64,000 nucleotides of DNA from a virus. The stretch spans positions 62,001 to 126,000 of IMG/VR virus record IMGVR_UViG_3300036715_000153; one strand, 5' to 3'. The position numbers and the translations under genes are program-made. This document shows, piece by piece, positions 18,565 to 28,843 of the stretch (the stretch's first letter is position 1; each line of letters starts with the position of its first letter). A model generated the notes under the pieces. It searched no databases. It saw only the letters and a program-made list of their open reading frames with translations, and was not told where the DNA came from.

Positions 18565-19466
18565 GGTGTCACCACTATAGTAGAATCGAGTTGTTCGCTA
18601 TCCATGTCAAATAAAGTCATCGTCGCAGTCTGAATAGTCTTATTACCCAACGTGTTCAACGAAACAGTTGCAGCCGGATTCGTTGCGGTAGAATTAGTAG
18701 ACACTGTAAATGATGTACTATTTATGATGCCAGTTACGTATGTGCTAACAACAAATCCAGTCCCAGTTAATAGCTGCCCGATTTTAATTCCAGCAGTAGA
18801 TGCGATAGTAACTACATTAGATCCAGTCGTTATACCTATCGTAATCGTTTGGATGTTATTGGAGCCCATAACAGGACCGAACATATATGTCTTGATAGTA
18901 AAGCTCAACGTCCACTGGATATCTCTTGCCTCCCCGTAATCTGAGTCTGGGGTATTGTCTTGATAGTCAACTCCATTGAGAACGACTGGAGTATCCTTTA
19001 CGATGTTAAGCGTAGGGAAGTCTTTAGTCTTGATTACAAATTCTGGATTGAAGAACGGTAGTATCTGTTCTACGATCTGTAACCCGTCCTCGATATTAGC
19101 AACAGCAATATATAACTCCATCTGGATATTATATGGCACAGGCTGCATCTGTGTAGCCATCGTGGTAGGCGATGTACTATATTTGGTTAATTGTGTTTGT
19201 TGGATTTTTCTATCTATGTCATATTCAAACGACAACATGTTGAATGCCATTCTGGGAACGACTCGCTTCATGTTATAGTTTAATCCGGGGTCTTCCGCTT
19301 TTCTGGAATACGCCTTATCGGCAGACGAGAATGACAGTGGTACGTTGACCACCTGTGAGGGCGCAGTGCCGGCAGTACGTACTATTTGAATGTCATTAAA
19401 CAAGCTCCCGAATGCAGAGATTATAGACTTAGTATGTGCTGTATAAAATGGTGGGTTGTTTAGCAT
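18561..19466 (-). CDS. gp15: Tail terminator / sheath stabiliser gp15, with inserted beta module
   Basis: 301 residues; T4 gp15 is about 272. Family marks: FGSLFNDIQIVR (19-30), VNVPLSFSSADKAY (40-53), PRMAFNMLSFEYD (71-83), IVEQILPFFNPEF (131-143), and IQWTLSFTIKTYMFGPV (183-199). The protein caps the tail tube and sheath and joins the neck. Between about residues 207 and 272 there is a Gly/Thr/Val-rich insert (GSNVVTIASTAGIKIGQLL... TSFTVS) that matches the beta modules in other virion proteins here, after which the normal C-terminal strand resumes (TIQTATMTLFDMD). Confidence 0.88.
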
Positions 19467-19492
19467 GTATGTGTTTGATTATTATTTGTTTT

Positions 19493-19503
19493 TATTTATT
19501 TAG
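19493..19503 (-). promoter_or_regulatory. Late-type promoter CTAAATAAATA
   Basis: Minus-strand CTAAATAAATA about 26 nt before the gp15 start at 19466, inside a 159-nt gap. It is close to the motif before 4827. Confidence 0.5.
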
Positions 19504-19556
19504 CAGTTTAATGCATGATTAACAGACATTTAACGTATCTATATCACATTATTGGT

Positions 19557-19616
19557 AAAATCGTGAAATCTGTCGAAAATTTACGTTTAAAATCAGTAAC
19601 ATACAACCACGATTTT
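19557..19616 (-). other. Inverted repeat in the gp14-gp15 gap
   Basis: AAAATCGTG (19557-19565) and CACGATTTT (19608-19616) could pair into a 9-bp stem with a 42-nt loop. It follows the gp14 stop by about 10 nt and is followed by a T-rich stretch on the minus strand, so a weak terminator or attenuator is possible. Confidence 0.4.
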
Positions 19617-19625
19617 CACATATTT

Positions 19626-20318
19626 TCACGGAGTCCCGAACGGCGAATTCTCATCAAACGTTAGAAACTGATTAGACATATCTTGTACGGTTTGATTGCT
19701 TGCCCACGGATCAGTATTTACATTAGGGTTAACTGTAATATCATTACTGAAATCTGCTTCCTGCGAATCGACTGCGGGCACACCTGTCTGTAGACTTTCT
19801 GATGAATATGACCACTTCTCACACGTAACCGAAAGAGTATGGTGTATGCCCAGAGGGAACCAACCAATAGACTCAAACTTATCTATGAATGAAATCTTAA
19901 AGAAGTCGGTTGAACCGAACATAGGGAACTCATCCTGCATAGGTATAAACACGATATACCCTTCCATAGGTCGCAATGCACCGGGACCAGTAACACCATT
20001 GGCTGCAGCTATCTCTCTCCACTCCTTAGCAGATATATGAAAACTGAATTCTTCGTTGTTAGTAAACCCAAACTTGGTGAATAATGCATCACCAGATACA
20101 CCGTTTTTAGCATCTTCAAATATAACTGGTACCTTGAATGCCTTAGATAACACAGGCATACGGTCTTCTCTGAAGAAAGTATCTACGTTATTAAACTCGT
20201 TAGGAATTACATATATCTCTACCCCATATAGCTGAGTTAGTTCTTGAGATAAAGACTCTATAAGTCTACGCTCAGAGTTAGTGCTCGGATTGGTTTGAAA
20301 ATATTGTGATTTAGCCAT
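19626..20318 (-). CDS. gp14: Neck protein gp14
   Basis: 230 residues (T4 gp14 is 256). Family marks: LSQELTQLYGVEIYVIPNEF (24-43), EDRMPVLSKAFKVPVIFEDA (51-70), FTKFGFTNNEEFSFHIS (80-96), GYIVFIPMQDEFPMFGSTDFF (118-139 region), and the C-terminal NSPFGTP motif that parallels the T4 end SSPFDND. gp14 forms the lower neck ring with gp13. Gene order 13-14-15-16-17 is the same as in T4. Confidence 0.88.
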   Translation of the reverse strand: MAKSQYFQTNPSTNSERRLIESLSQELTQLYGVEIYVIPNEFNNVDTFFREDRMPVLSKAFKVPVIFEDAKNGVSGDALFTKFGFTNNEEFSFHISAKEWREIAAANGVTGPGALRPMEGYIVFIPMQDEFPMFGSTDFFKISFIDKFESIGWFPLGIHHTLSVTCEKWSYSSESLQTGVPAVDSQEADFSNDITVNPNVNTDPWASNQTVQDMSNQFLTFDENSPFGTP

Positions 20319-20319
20319 A

Positions 20320-21057
20320 TCAGCCTACCATCATCATTGCAGGCAAACTATACATATCTATAAGCTCTTGTTTTAGCTCTTTGATCTCTTCGGTAGCCTC
20401 TTGTTTTAACTCTTGACCGCTGAACAAAAGACCGCCGGGGAGTGCAACTTGAGAATACTTGGACAAGACATTGGACCAAACGAGCTTGATCAGTGCCACC
20501 GTGTAATTCTGTAACCACTCATCGCCCCATATCAGGGAGTTTGATGTTGGGTCGACAGCCGACCACCCTTCGAGTATCATATATGAATCAACCGGAATCG
20601 TATCCCAGTCTAGGTCGAGGCTCACCTTACCAACCACACGGTTAAACCTAATAGGCTTTTCTCCACTGGTTAGCATAGAGATAGTAGAACGGTAGTTCAT
20701 CAGTAGTTGATATGATGCCATACCAGTACCACGCATTGCCTGCCATAGCGCATCGGACGCAAGGATAAAGCTAGTGTTCAGTACATTAGATCCAACGCCG
20801 GATTGGAATTGAAACAGACGAGTCACACCTGTGATACTGGATGGGACAGGTATGTACTTGTTCGTTATATCGTCTTGTGTGACCTTATGGGGAATATACA
20901 CCAACTCTGTGCCGTTGTAGTGTACGCGCTGAAACAACGAGATAGCCTTGTCGATTTGATCCTCGATTTGAATATCGGCAACGTTGATCGTTATAACTGG
21001 TGAACCAAGTTGTCTCAAACAAAAATCCTTAAACTCGTCGCGAGTTGATGGTATCAT
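20320..21057 (-). CDS. gp13: Neck protein gp13
   Basis: 245 residues. The N-terminus MIPSTRDEFKDFCLRQLGSP is almost the T4 gp13 signature; the following VADIQIEDQIDKAISLFQRV and YIPHKVTQDDI segments also fit. gp13 caps the portal channel and forms the upper neck where the tail attaches. The start overlaps a small upstream coiled-coil ORF (ATGA) and 1 nt separates it from gp14. Confidence 0.9.
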   Translation of the reverse strand: MIPSTRDEFKDFCLRQLGSPVITINVADIQIEDQIDKAISLFQRVHYNGTELVYIPHKVTQDDITNKYIPVPSSITGVTRLFQFQSGVGSNVLNTSFILASDALWQAMRGTGMASYQLLMNYRSTISMLTSGEKPIRFNRVVGKVSLDLDWDTIPVDSYMILEGWSAVDPTSNSLIWGDEWLQNYTVALIKLVWSNVLSKYSQVALPGGLLFSGQELKQEATEEIKELKQELIDMYSLPAMMMVG

Positions 21058-21236
21058 TCTTTGTCCCTCAATTCCAGTATCATTTTTAGCATGACATCAT
21101 TTTTCATTTTTAGTTGCCTAACCTCATTCTCCAATTCAAGTATCCTTGCAGGGAACGATTCCTCGGTTTGTTTCTTTTGGTGTGCAATTAAAAATTGCAA
21201 CCTTTCACTTGGTATATCGCTAGATGGCAAGCGCAA
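21054..21236 (-). CDS. Short coiled-coil protein before gp13, 60 aa
   Basis: Begins at a TTG (21236) overlapping the end of the upstream gene by 17 nt; no ATG lies nearer than mid-gene. The C-terminal half (RILELENEVRQLKMKNDVML) is a clear coiled coil. It overlaps the gp13 start by 4 nt. It is probably translated by coupling; function unknown. Confidence 0.5.
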   Translation of the reverse strand: MRLPSSDIPSERLQFLIAHQKKQTEESFPARILELENEVRQLKMKNDVMLKMILELRDKE

Positions 21237-22767
21237 TCGCTCTCAGCTGTTTAGCTCTTGGAGGTAAACAGGAGTTAGCTCCTCTGAAAACCAACTTAAT
21301 TGAATATGTTTTAAACTCTGCCAAACCTCTGACTTCCAATGTATAGTCCTTAAACTCTGTAGCAGTGGTAGATAGTACAGGAGTTATCGGATAAGCCAAT
21401 AATACCCAACTAGAATCAGCTACAGTATCAGTGTCGGAAACCTTATAATATACATCTATCATATTGCCGGTAGTAATATTAGCAGCAAACGATATCCGTA
21501 TAGACGTAGCCTTAGTATCCAATGTAATCGGCTTGGCTACATATTTGGATATAGACGACCCCGCATTCTTATCTGTCTCAGCAACTACACGTCGAGACGG
21601 TACGTTAGTTTCGTCATCAAGTAGATGGTCAACCATGACCACATTCATTAGATCCTGTCGAATAATAGGAGATACGTTTGCATTTGAAGTGCTAATCGTT
21701 GCCTTAATAAGCAAAGGCTCAGTCGATGGTAGAAACGCCGCCTTATTATTGACAGACGGAACCATAATAGGATCCTTCAGGTCTATATCAGTGTTCACGT
21801 CCAACTTCACATAGTCGGTCGCTGTAACGTACCTGGTCTGATTACCACCACGCGATCTACCGCTAGTTGTTTTAATGTAGAAATCGCAGTTTGTGCTGGG
21901 CGGCTTAACATACCTAGTCGTCACGTTAATCAGATCTGCTTTAAGGTTGACAGTTAACATCATACTCTTAACATAGCATATACCGGTAGCTGTAGGTGGT
22001 GTACCTGTAACAGTTATACCGAATGAGTCGTTGTCTGCAACGGTAACAATATATTCCTTAGACACAGCTGCACCGCCTGCTCCATTCAACTGAACTACAG
22101 TGAGACCATTGAACGTGCTAGGTGCGGGGTCATTGACGCTTATGGACACCCGATCATTTACAAATAACCCGTGGTTTTTAATGTTAAAGTAGACAGTCGA
22201 TGAACCAGATACAGTTTCAAGAATATGTCCATTGACAAACACCGGATTTAGGGGAGTAGATTTCAGTGTAAGGTTATATACAGTATTGGTTGTAAATTGA
22301 GCCTTGTATAACCTGAACATCAAGTCAGACGATGTATCCGGTGTCCACGTTGTACCGCCGTTTGCAAGGTACAATACACCCGGGTTAGGTTGTTTAGAAA
22401 TAGATGTAGACTTGTTTATCGCTACCTGACCTATTTGTGCAACCCACGCATTATATCTGTCTGAGTTGGTTCTAAGAATAATTGCATATTCTTTATCCTC
22501 TTCCAACACGACCGGACCACTGAACACGAACTTGGTTGCAGTCTGGGCATAATCACTAGTACCGACTTGGGAGGCAGCCATTATTACAGTGGAGTTGGGT
22601 ACATTAGTCTCACTAGGAATACCTTCGTTTGTTGTCCTAATTTCGAGTACAATGGGAACCAGTTGGTCTTTCGTTTTAAAGAATATATCAACCGCAGTCA
22701 AATACATTCCGCCCTTAATGCCGTTTGTATTGAATGTCTGTGCGAACGATGTTGTTAGTTTAGGCAT
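21220..22767 (-). CDS. Baseplate-associated structural protein (gp10-like region)
   Basis: 515 residues. The opening LTTSFAQTFNTNGIKGGMYL followed by TAVDIFFKTKDQLVPIVLEIR and NEGIPSE is the pattern that follows the DUF4815 part in gp10-type baseplate proteins of T4-like phages. The middle contains a beta module (FNIKNHGLFVNDRVSISV). The C-terminal part has Ig-like strands. It shares a transcription unit with the DUF4815 protein, suggesting that one gp10-like chain is encoded here as several genes. Overlaps the next upstream gene by 13 nt. Confidence 0.7.
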   Translation of the reverse strand: MPKLTTSFAQTFNTNGIKGGMYLTAVDIFFKTKDQLVPIVLEIRTTNEGIPSETNVPNSTVIMAASQVGTSDYAQTATKFVFSGPVVLEEDKEYAIILRTNSDRYNAWVAQIGQVAINKSTSISKQPNPGVLYLANGGTTWTPDTSSDLMFRLYKAQFTTNTVYNLTLKSTPLNPVFVNGHILETVSGSSTVYFNIKNHGLFVNDRVSISVNDPAPSTFNGLTVVQLNGAGGAAVSKEYIVTVADNDSFGITVTGTPPTATGICYVKSMMLTVNLKADLINVTTRYVKPPSTNCDFYIKTTSGRSRGGNQTRYVTATDYVKLDVNTDIDLKDPIMVPSVNNKAAFLPSTEPLLIKATISTSNANVSPIIRQDLMNVVMVDHLLDDETNVPSRRVVAETDKNAGSSISKYVAKPITLDTKATSIRISFAANITTGNMIDVYYKVSDTDTVADSSWVLLAYPITPVLSTTATEFKDYTLEVRGLAEFKTYSIKLVFRGANSCLPPRAKQLRAIALAI

Positions 22768-23792
22768 GTGTTATTCTTTTTATCCATGAATATTGTTACT
22801 GTAGTTGCTAACCGGAACATAGCGATAATGGACAACATAAGATATGCTCTAGCAATGCCGCACGATTTCGGCTTGCCGAATATTCTATTTTTAATCCCAA
22901 CCAGCTTGCTAATAGGGACACCGAATGTCATTAGGAACTTACCTGTTATGTTACCTTCGTGGTATTTACCTTGTCTAAAAGCCATCTCATGTGTCCACGG
23001 GATTATCATATCAATGGCCCACTGTGTCAGCAGATTTTGTGCGATAGTCCTATCTTTCTTCCAGAAGAAAACATCTGGTCCTTTACCACTCATTATGTCA
23101 ACTGCATCAGATGCCCATGAGAGATACCCGAAGTATGTATCTGGACTTGTTCTTATTGTATCCAACCCATACTGTTTGTCTGCATTATATATTGTTTTAT
23201 TTATATAGCCAAGTTCATACATCTTGGTACATATAACAGTGCCTCCGCCGCCACCTTGAATCCACGGTTTAGATGGAGCCGGTGGAACAGGTGGGTCTGG
23301 AGTCCACACCTGGGTGTACACGTTGATGGGCACGTCCTCTATATAAGGGTCCTTGAAGATGGTGTTACCCTCAGCAATAAATACAGAATCAGCATAAGTT
23401 ACTTCACGCGACGGGTCTAGACTGTTTGTTATACGCAATATCTTTCTGCCTACGACAAATCTGTTGGCGGGAAGATAGAATCTAGCATAAACTGTACCAT
23501 TAAGTCCGACCACCATCTGACTACCGATTGCGGCAGCACCAACAGAGTTTGCATTATATTCCGCCTCAGTCAATGGCTTGCACATAGCAGACACATCTAT
23601 ATTATCGAATGTGACGAATACAGGTGTGTAAGGCCCTAACGACATACCCTTAATGAGAATTTCTTTAGCGTGTATATATGGGACAGATACGTGGTTAGCA
23701 TCGGCTGTCCCAACGTTGATTATAGGTGTGCTCCAAGTCCTGTACTTAGTAGTTGGTACTAATATTGTAGTAACTTCTGTATGATATGCCAT
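22755..23792 (-). CDS. Baseplate/tail structural protein with conserved C-terminal domain
   Basis: 345 residues. The N-terminal 170 residues form beta domains (KYRTWSTPIINVGTADANH...), followed by a Pro-rich hinge (DPPVPPAPSKPW) and GGGGGT. The C-terminal domain (ICTKMYELGYINKTIYNADK ... YFGYLSWASDAVDIMSGKGP ... KFLMTFGVPISKLVG) is a helical module shared by many T4-like virion proteins, with a hydrophobic end. Likely an adhesin-linked or baseplate protein; exact role unknown. Confidence 0.7.
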   Translation of the reverse strand: MAYHTEVTTILVPTTKYRTWSTPIINVGTADANHVSVPYIHAKEILIKGMSLGPYTPVFVTFDNIDVSAMCKPLTEAEYNANSVGAAAIGSQMVVGLNGTVYARFYLPANRFVVGRKILRITNSLDPSREVTYADSVFIAEGNTIFKDPYIEDVPINVYTQVWTPDPPVPPAPSKPWIQGGGGGTVICTKMYELGYINKTIYNADKQYGLDTIRTSPDTYFGYLSWASDAVDIMSGKGPDVFFWKKDRTIAQNLLTQWAIDMIIPWTHEMAFRQGKYHEGNITGKFLMTFGVPISKLVGIKNRIFGKPKSCGIARAYLMLSIIAMFRLATTVTIFMDKKNNTCLN

Positions 23793-23793
23793 G

Positions 23794-23976
23794 TTAAGAG
23801 TTCACCAATTCAAAATTAGCAGATGGTTGATATTTCCATTGCTCCGAGTTATCAACCGATTTCACTAAACTATTAGAGTTTGCAATAAAATCGACTGAAG
23901 TATAAGTAATACCATCAACCACGAATACAGCACCAACGTGTTCGGCATCTATTGAAAATGTTGTTATATCTGGCAT
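23794..23976 (-). CDS. Small virion-block protein, 60 aa
   Basis: MPDITTFSIDAEHVGAVFVV and a C-terminal NSEQWKYQPSANFEL. A clean AAGGA site precedes the ATG. It sits with 1-2 nt gaps between two large baseplate genes. Probably a small structural or assembly factor; no family recognised. Confidence 0.6.
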   Translation of the reverse strand: MPDITTFSIDAEHVGAVFVVDGITYTSVDFIANSNSLVKSVDNSEQWKYQPSANFELVNS

Positions 23977-23978
23977 TG

Positions 23979-26900
23979 TTAATTCCTTAATGTTGTTACT
24001 AGAGGCAACGTGATCGTATCGACTTCGCTATCGCGTGTAGGGGATATTTCCATAGAACCTGCCCATATAAATACAGAGTTACCATTAACGTTTACAGGGC
24101 GCGATGCTAATCCTTGATCAACCGCAACAACCTCTGTATATGGTATGAAGTATGAATCGCCCCATTGAACAAGTGGAGAATATGTATTTACACTCATACC
24201 AACCGACTTATGATTGAATATAGGGCGCACTTCGCCTGCATCTATATCTAGTGTCGCCCTATATTCGTTGTTACCTAGATCAGCACTATCTGTTGTAGTG
24301 AATGAATCTGCAAAGAACCCAGACTTGAATCTGTTTAAGCCAGTGTTAGCGTCGACTATCTGTGTGTCCTTAACTGAGGCTTCCAACATGTTCTGTGTTA
24401 CAGCAACCTCTACATTAGCAATTCTTTTTTCTAATTTAGTTATATCCGCCATAGTGTACCGCTTGTGTTCCTGTGGAGTGATAATAACTTTATCTAGTTC
24501 TGCGTCTGCTGTAAATGCCGGTAAGAATACATCTGCTATTTTCATATTAGATGCATCGGATACATCCTCTGGCAATGTTGGTATATCAGCTGGCTGACCC
24601 TCAACAACTCTAACAATACTCTCATCTGTTATATACAGCGAATCATATCTAGGCAAGAAGTACGAATAGTCATACGTCAGGAGAGTGTTAGTCTGTATCT
24701 GATTCTTTGCAATGGAAGATGTAGCTGCACCAGAAGCAACCCTAATACCGATGGCCACTATAATACTAGACGCGTTGGTACATGCACCAGATAGTGTAAG
24801 AGTCGTACCGTTCTTTGCGGTGATATATGTGCCCCATGGAATACCAGGACCAACAACTAAACCAGTGGTTGCGCCGACGTTAATTAGATCGGATGTATCA
24901 CCGATTAAAGTTAGCGTAGTCGAACCTGTTATCGTGCCGAGGTAGAAGTTGAAGTCTGTATATGTGTCTGCTCGTGAATCAATTGTATCGCGAACATCTA
25001 TCTTGTTCGATCCCTCTGTAAACGATGGTATAGCCGCTTGATATTCTCCGCCGATATTGGCATAGGAATCTACAGTGTAAATCTCACCTGTCCTGGTAAA
25101 GTATCTGTATTGTATTTTTACCTGACCGCGAGCTTTCTTCTTACCCGGTATAAACTCAAGATATGAACCACCATATTCCAACGAATTCTGGTTCTGCACT
25201 AAACGGTAACTTGACTTGATATCGGGATCAGATGTTGTAGCTGCTGTGCCTGTTGCCTGTGAGTCATAGATGTGAGATATGTCATACACGTCCTGAACAC
25301 CTAATGGTATTCTTGCACCGGGGACAGCGACGTTCAGGTCTGCGGCGGTCGTCAATAATTTTGTGCCAACGTTTGCTGTCTTGATATATGGTGCAAAGAT
25401 TGTTACTGTATGACCGGCTGCTAGTGAAGTGTTAACTGCCAAAGATATGGTACCAGCACCAGATAGGACAGATGCACAGTCTAATATAGTTCCAATCTGT
25501 GCACCAGCAGATACATAACCGAAGTACGATGTACTAGATATAGGAGCCAATATTTCACCGGATGTACCAGCATTACTACCATCTCCGTTGGAATCTAAAT
25601 TAATAACAATCTTCTTGAGGATGGTATAAGATGTAGTGGAAACGTTAGATGAGTTCTTGATAGTATTGACCCAATTACTTGGCATCTTAACTAACAGGGA
25701 AGCACTTTCATTCTTGTTTACGATTGTTCGTAATGAAACGATAGACCTGACCAATGATGTACCACCGACAACAGAATCTCCGTCAGTCAATGGGCCGTTT
25801 GTACTATTTTTATATGCAAACAATCTCTTATTTGCAGAATCCCACTTGAACACCACGACACTAGATGTAGACCCAATGGAACCAGTAACAATCTCCGATG
25901 TAGTGAAGTTACCAGTGTTGTTAATCATGTAGTATGATTGTAGTACCTTGCCGCAACACTGAGTTGATGAAGCCGAGACGTTGAATGACCCGATATCACC
26001 TTGTGTTTTACCTGAGTTCAGATTGATATCGTATACGAACAACTTGAATATTGCATCAGCTAATGTGTTTGGACTTGTACCAGAATGGAATGCAATATTC
26101 CTAACTCTAGCATACCCGATGATATTTCCAGCCGGAGTTCCTACGACTGTTACTGGTGCATCTCTTAATTCTATTAAAGTGCCTACATCTACCTGTGGAG
26201 AACCATACATCGATGCTACGTAGAAATAATTACCAACATTAAATAATGAGTTACCGACTGAATATTTAATGGACCTAGCTCTGTTCAATCTCACGTTTGT
26301 GTTGTTGCCGATCGGACATTCAAACCCGTTTACATATGCTTTATTTGCATCCAACTCGACACCGACACATGTCTTCGCATAATCAATAGACTCCGTTACT
26401 TTGGTTTGATCTGGAAACTGAATAAGAACATTGTCTTGAGTATAGATACCATTGTTTGTTTCGAGCCTTAACCATGGTCGTACCTTAAATGATACAGGCT
26501 TCACAATGAAGTTGCCGTTAGTATCGTATGAACGTCTGGCAATAGTCTTTAACACTTCATTATATGTAGACGTCTGCTCTACTTCAATTTGTACGCCATC
26601 TATAATTCTTGTTAGTTCGATGAAGTCATTTGTCGGTATCGCAGATAAACTGTATCCAGTTAAGGATAGTGACATCTTGTATCTATGTGCACCAGGAGCA
26701 AGTTCATTCGATGTACCCAGTGCAGGGTCAAGTAAAGTAGCATCGTCTGAATCTGTTACGATTGTTTCGACTATATTTAAACCAACACGAATATTTGTAG
26801 TGCTTGGGTCCTTTGCAATAGGTACAGAATGTGAAAATACCTTTACGAAATAGTTGTTCGCATAATAGATACCATCACTAATACTGGCTACCCATGATAT

Positions 26901-27422
26901 CAGTTCTGTGCCATCAGCTTCATTGGTATTTTGAATAGTACCGCATGCAACCAACGCAATTGGGTCACCGAGCGAGTCGTAGTTCTGTATGTACAGGGTC
27001 TGACCAATCGTGCCGCGCAACTTGGGTGTTGCCTCATTGGACTGTGCCGTAGTTCTTACGTAAATTGTATTTGGTGTAGACCCGACCTTATTAGTTGCAC
27101 ATATAACCTCTATACGCGAACCACTCAGGCTACCACAGTACAGTGTCTTACCAACCAACTCTTGTACCGAAGCAATATCGATTAATGCGTCGGCTAGTTC
27201 GATATAACCAAGAACGGCTAACGAATAATTACCAGGGATAACAACAGACCCGTGTTTAAATATATGGTCACCGAGTCTTGATATTTGACTCTGCACCAAA
27301 GATTGAGTTTGATTCAGTTCCCTAGTTTGTACAGAAAACCCAGGGCGATACAATACCTTGTAGAACTCCTTCGTTTCATCGAAGTCGTCATAGTACGGGG
27401 ACTGATTAAAATTTAATGCCAT
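23979..27422 (-). CDS. Large baseplate structural protein, DUF4815 type
   Basis: 1147 residues. The N-terminus LNFNQSPYYDDFDETKEFYK followed by VLYRPGFSVQTRELNQTQSL is the hallmark of the DUF4815 family, found in baseplate or fibre-attachment proteins of T4-like phages. It continues with many beta domains, including one Gly-rich module near residue 850-900 (LINVGATTGLVVGPGIPWGT), and a C-terminal helical stretch (ITKLEKRIANVEVAVTQNML) suitable for trimer formation. Its place between gp8 and the gp10-like block matches the outer baseplate. A late-type promoter precedes it. Confidence 0.85.
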   Translation of the reverse strand: MALNFNQSPYYDDFDETKEFYKVLYRPGFSVQTRELNQTQSLVQSQISRLGDHIFKHGSVVIPGNYSLAVLGYIELADALIDIASVQELVGKTLYCGSLSGSRIEVICATNKVGSTPNTIYVRTTAQSNEATPKLRGTIGQTLYIQNYDSLGDPIALVACGTIQNTNEADGTELISWVASISDGIYYANNYFVKVFSHSVPIAKDPSTTNIRVGLNIVETIVTDSDDATLLDPALGTSNELAPGAHRYKMSLSLTGYSLSAIPTNDFIELTRIIDGVQIEVEQTSTYNEVLKTIARRSYDTNGNFIVKPVSFKVRPWLRLETNNGIYTQDNVLIQFPDQTKVTESIDYAKTCVGVELDANKAYVNGFECPIGNNTNVRLNRARSIKYSVGNSLFNVGNYFYVASMYGSPQVDVGTLIELRDAPVTVVGTPAGNIIGYARVRNIAFHSGTSPNTLADAIFKLFVYDINLNSGKTQGDIGSFNVSASSTQCCGKVLQSYYMINNTGNFTTSEIVTGSIGSTSSVVVFKWDSANKRLFAYKNSTNGPLTDGDSVVGGTSLVRSIVSLRTIVNKNESASLLVKMPSNWVNTIKNSSNVSTTSYTILKKIVINLDSNGDGSNAGTSGEILAPISSTSYFGYVSAGAQIGTILDCASVLSGAGTISLAVNTSLAAGHTVTIFAPYIKTANVGTKLLTTAADLNVAVPGARIPLGVQDVYDISHIYDSQATGTAATTSDPDIKSSYRLVQNQNSLEYGGSYLEFIPGKKKARGQVKIQYRYFTRTGEIYTVDSYANIGGEYQAAIPSFTEGSNKIDVRDTIDSRADTYTDFNFYLGTITGSTTLTLIGDTSDLINVGATTGLVVGPGIPWGTYITAKNGTTLTLSGACTNASSIIVAIGIRVASGAATSSIAKNQIQTNTLLTYDYSYFLPRYDSLYITDESIVRVVEGQPADIPTLPEDVSDASNMKIADVFLPAFTADAELDKVIITPQEHKRYTMADITKLEKRIANVEVAVTQNMLEASVKDTQIVDANTGLNRFKSGFFADSFTTTDSADLGNNEYRATLDIDAGEVRPIFNHKSVGMSVNTYSPLVQWGDSYFIPYTEVVAVDQGLASRPVNVNGNSVFIWAGSMEISPTRDSEVDTITLPLVTTLRN

Positions 27423-27451
27423 CGGATATTCCTGTTATCGGTTAATGTAGA

Positions 27452-27459
27452 ATTTAGTT
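27452..27459 (-). promoter_or_regulatory. Late-type promoter AACTAAAT
   Basis: Minus-strand AACTAAATTC, 29 nt before the start at 27422. Confidence 0.5.
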
Positions 27460-27508
27460 ATTATTATTCCGTATTTGAGTCAACTAAGTAGTTGTTTCTG
27501 ATATTATA

Positions 27509-28801
27509 TCAGAAAGATAAAATTATGGAAATCGACTCGCGCTGATCTAACGAACGGTTAACTAAACGTCTGTAGTCTTTGTAGAACAGAATTCCACTGT
27601 TAGGCTTAATCTGGGAATTTGTCTTTGCAATAGTACCACCAGCAAATGCAGCAGATGTACCACCCGTAACAGTGTTAGATGTATCGAATGTTCCCAGTAC
27701 ATTATTGAGTCGTAGTGTCTTTGTACTTGCATTCCAATCTATAACAGTTCCCGACGCCCCTGTTACTGCCTGCGTTACCGTTTCATCACCCACAAAGGCC
27801 CCAGAAGCTGTAGTGAATACTAGGTGCGTGGATGCATCCAATGTAGTAGCAGTGGCAACGGTGTTGGTTCCGTATAACAATGGATTTTTAATAATAACAA
27901 TCTTACGATAGTCGTTATCTACTGAGAACACACCACCTTCGTCCAAGTTAAGTACAGTGTTTAGCATGGAATAAGAGGCAAATAATTCGTTCTCTATATC
28001 TTTACCGTGACCGCCGAATGGACTAATAATTGCTCTAGCGGCTGCTGCACCAGATCCAAATGCAACTGTAGCATACGTATAACCAGATCCGATAGAGTTA
28101 ACCACGATATGATCGATTGGCTGATTGCCGCTGCCTACTACCAATACTGCCGTAGCTGTACAGCCTGTACCGTCGCCGGTCACTGTAACTGACGGAGGAG
28201 TTGCATACGAACCAGCTGTAGTAACCTTAATGGTGTGAATCGCACCATCGACCGCTGCCTGTTGTGTAGCCCATTGATTGGAACCATCCGACACAGTCAG
28301 CGTCTGAACTGGTATCCAATTCTGACTAGGGAATGAATTCAACTTAGAGGCTGTAATAGTGGTCATGTATTTCCATACATATCCATCAGATGTACTAAAG
28401 GTAGATGTAGAATATCCAGTCGGTTGACTTGTAGATAAGGCACCCTTGTTATTGTCTATACACTTATACACGTCATATGAGCTGTTAGTGACATAGAACG
28501 TCTTGGTGTTTAGTGTATTATCTGCATCGTCGTACATATCATACACAGTGTTGACTGCCCATGTATGGATTGGGACAGATGCTGTAACACCGGCAGCAGT
28601 AATTCTCTTTAATGATAACAAATCTCTGTAGTCTGTTACCAGTTGACCAAATGAATCCGACGGTGTATCTGGAGATGACTCGGTAGTCCATGGAGTTTGT
28701 TTACCAATACCGAGATAATATGTATCTGCCCCAGAAGCAATAGCTGCTCTTAGTTGTTGTGATTGGATAATTCTGTATGAGTTTGTGATATATGCAGTCA
28801 A
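27509..28801 (-). CDS. gp8: Baseplate wedge subunit gp8
   Basis: 430 residues (T4 gp8 is 334). Shared marks: GADTYYLGIGKQTPWTTESS near residues 24-43 (T4: FITFGRSEPWSS), YKCIDNNKG (110-118), STSDGYVWKYM (135-145), and the extreme C-terminal SISIILSF, parallel to the T4 end EINILFTF. Extra length comes from a central Gly/Thr-rich insertion (residues about 190-390 include VTVTGDGTGCTATAVLVV). gp8 holds wedges together and contacts gp6 and gp7; gene order 6-7-8 fits. Confidence 0.85.
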   Translation of the reverse strand: MTAYITNSYRIIQSQQLRAAIASGADTYYLGIGKQTPWTTESSPDTPSDSFGQLVTDYRDLLSLKRITAAGVTASVPIHTWAVNTVYDMYDDADNTLNTKTFYVTNSSYDVYKCIDNNKGALSTSQPTGYSTSTFSTSDGYVWKYMTTITASKLNSFPSQNWIPVQTLTVSDGSNQWATQQAAVDGAIHTIKVTTAGSYATPPSVTVTGDGTGCTATAVLVVGSGNQPIDHIVVNSIGSGYTYATVAFGSGAAAARAIISPFGGHGKDIENELFASYSMLNTVLNLDEGGVFSVDNDYRKIVIIKNPLLYGTNTVATATTLDASTHLVFTTASGAFVGDETVTQAVTGASGTVIDWNASTKTLRLNNVLGTFDTSNTVTGGTSAAFAGGTIAKTNSQIKPNSGILFYKDYRRLVNRSLDQRESISIILSF

Positions 28802-28830
28802 TGTAGTATGCCCCTATTGTAATTTCTATA

Positions 28831-28838
28831 ATTTAGTT
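28831..28838 (-). promoter_or_regulatory. Late-type promoter AACTAAAT
   Basis: Minus-strand AACTAAATTA, 29 nt before the gp8 start at 28801. Confidence 0.5.
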
Positions 28839-28843
28839 TATGG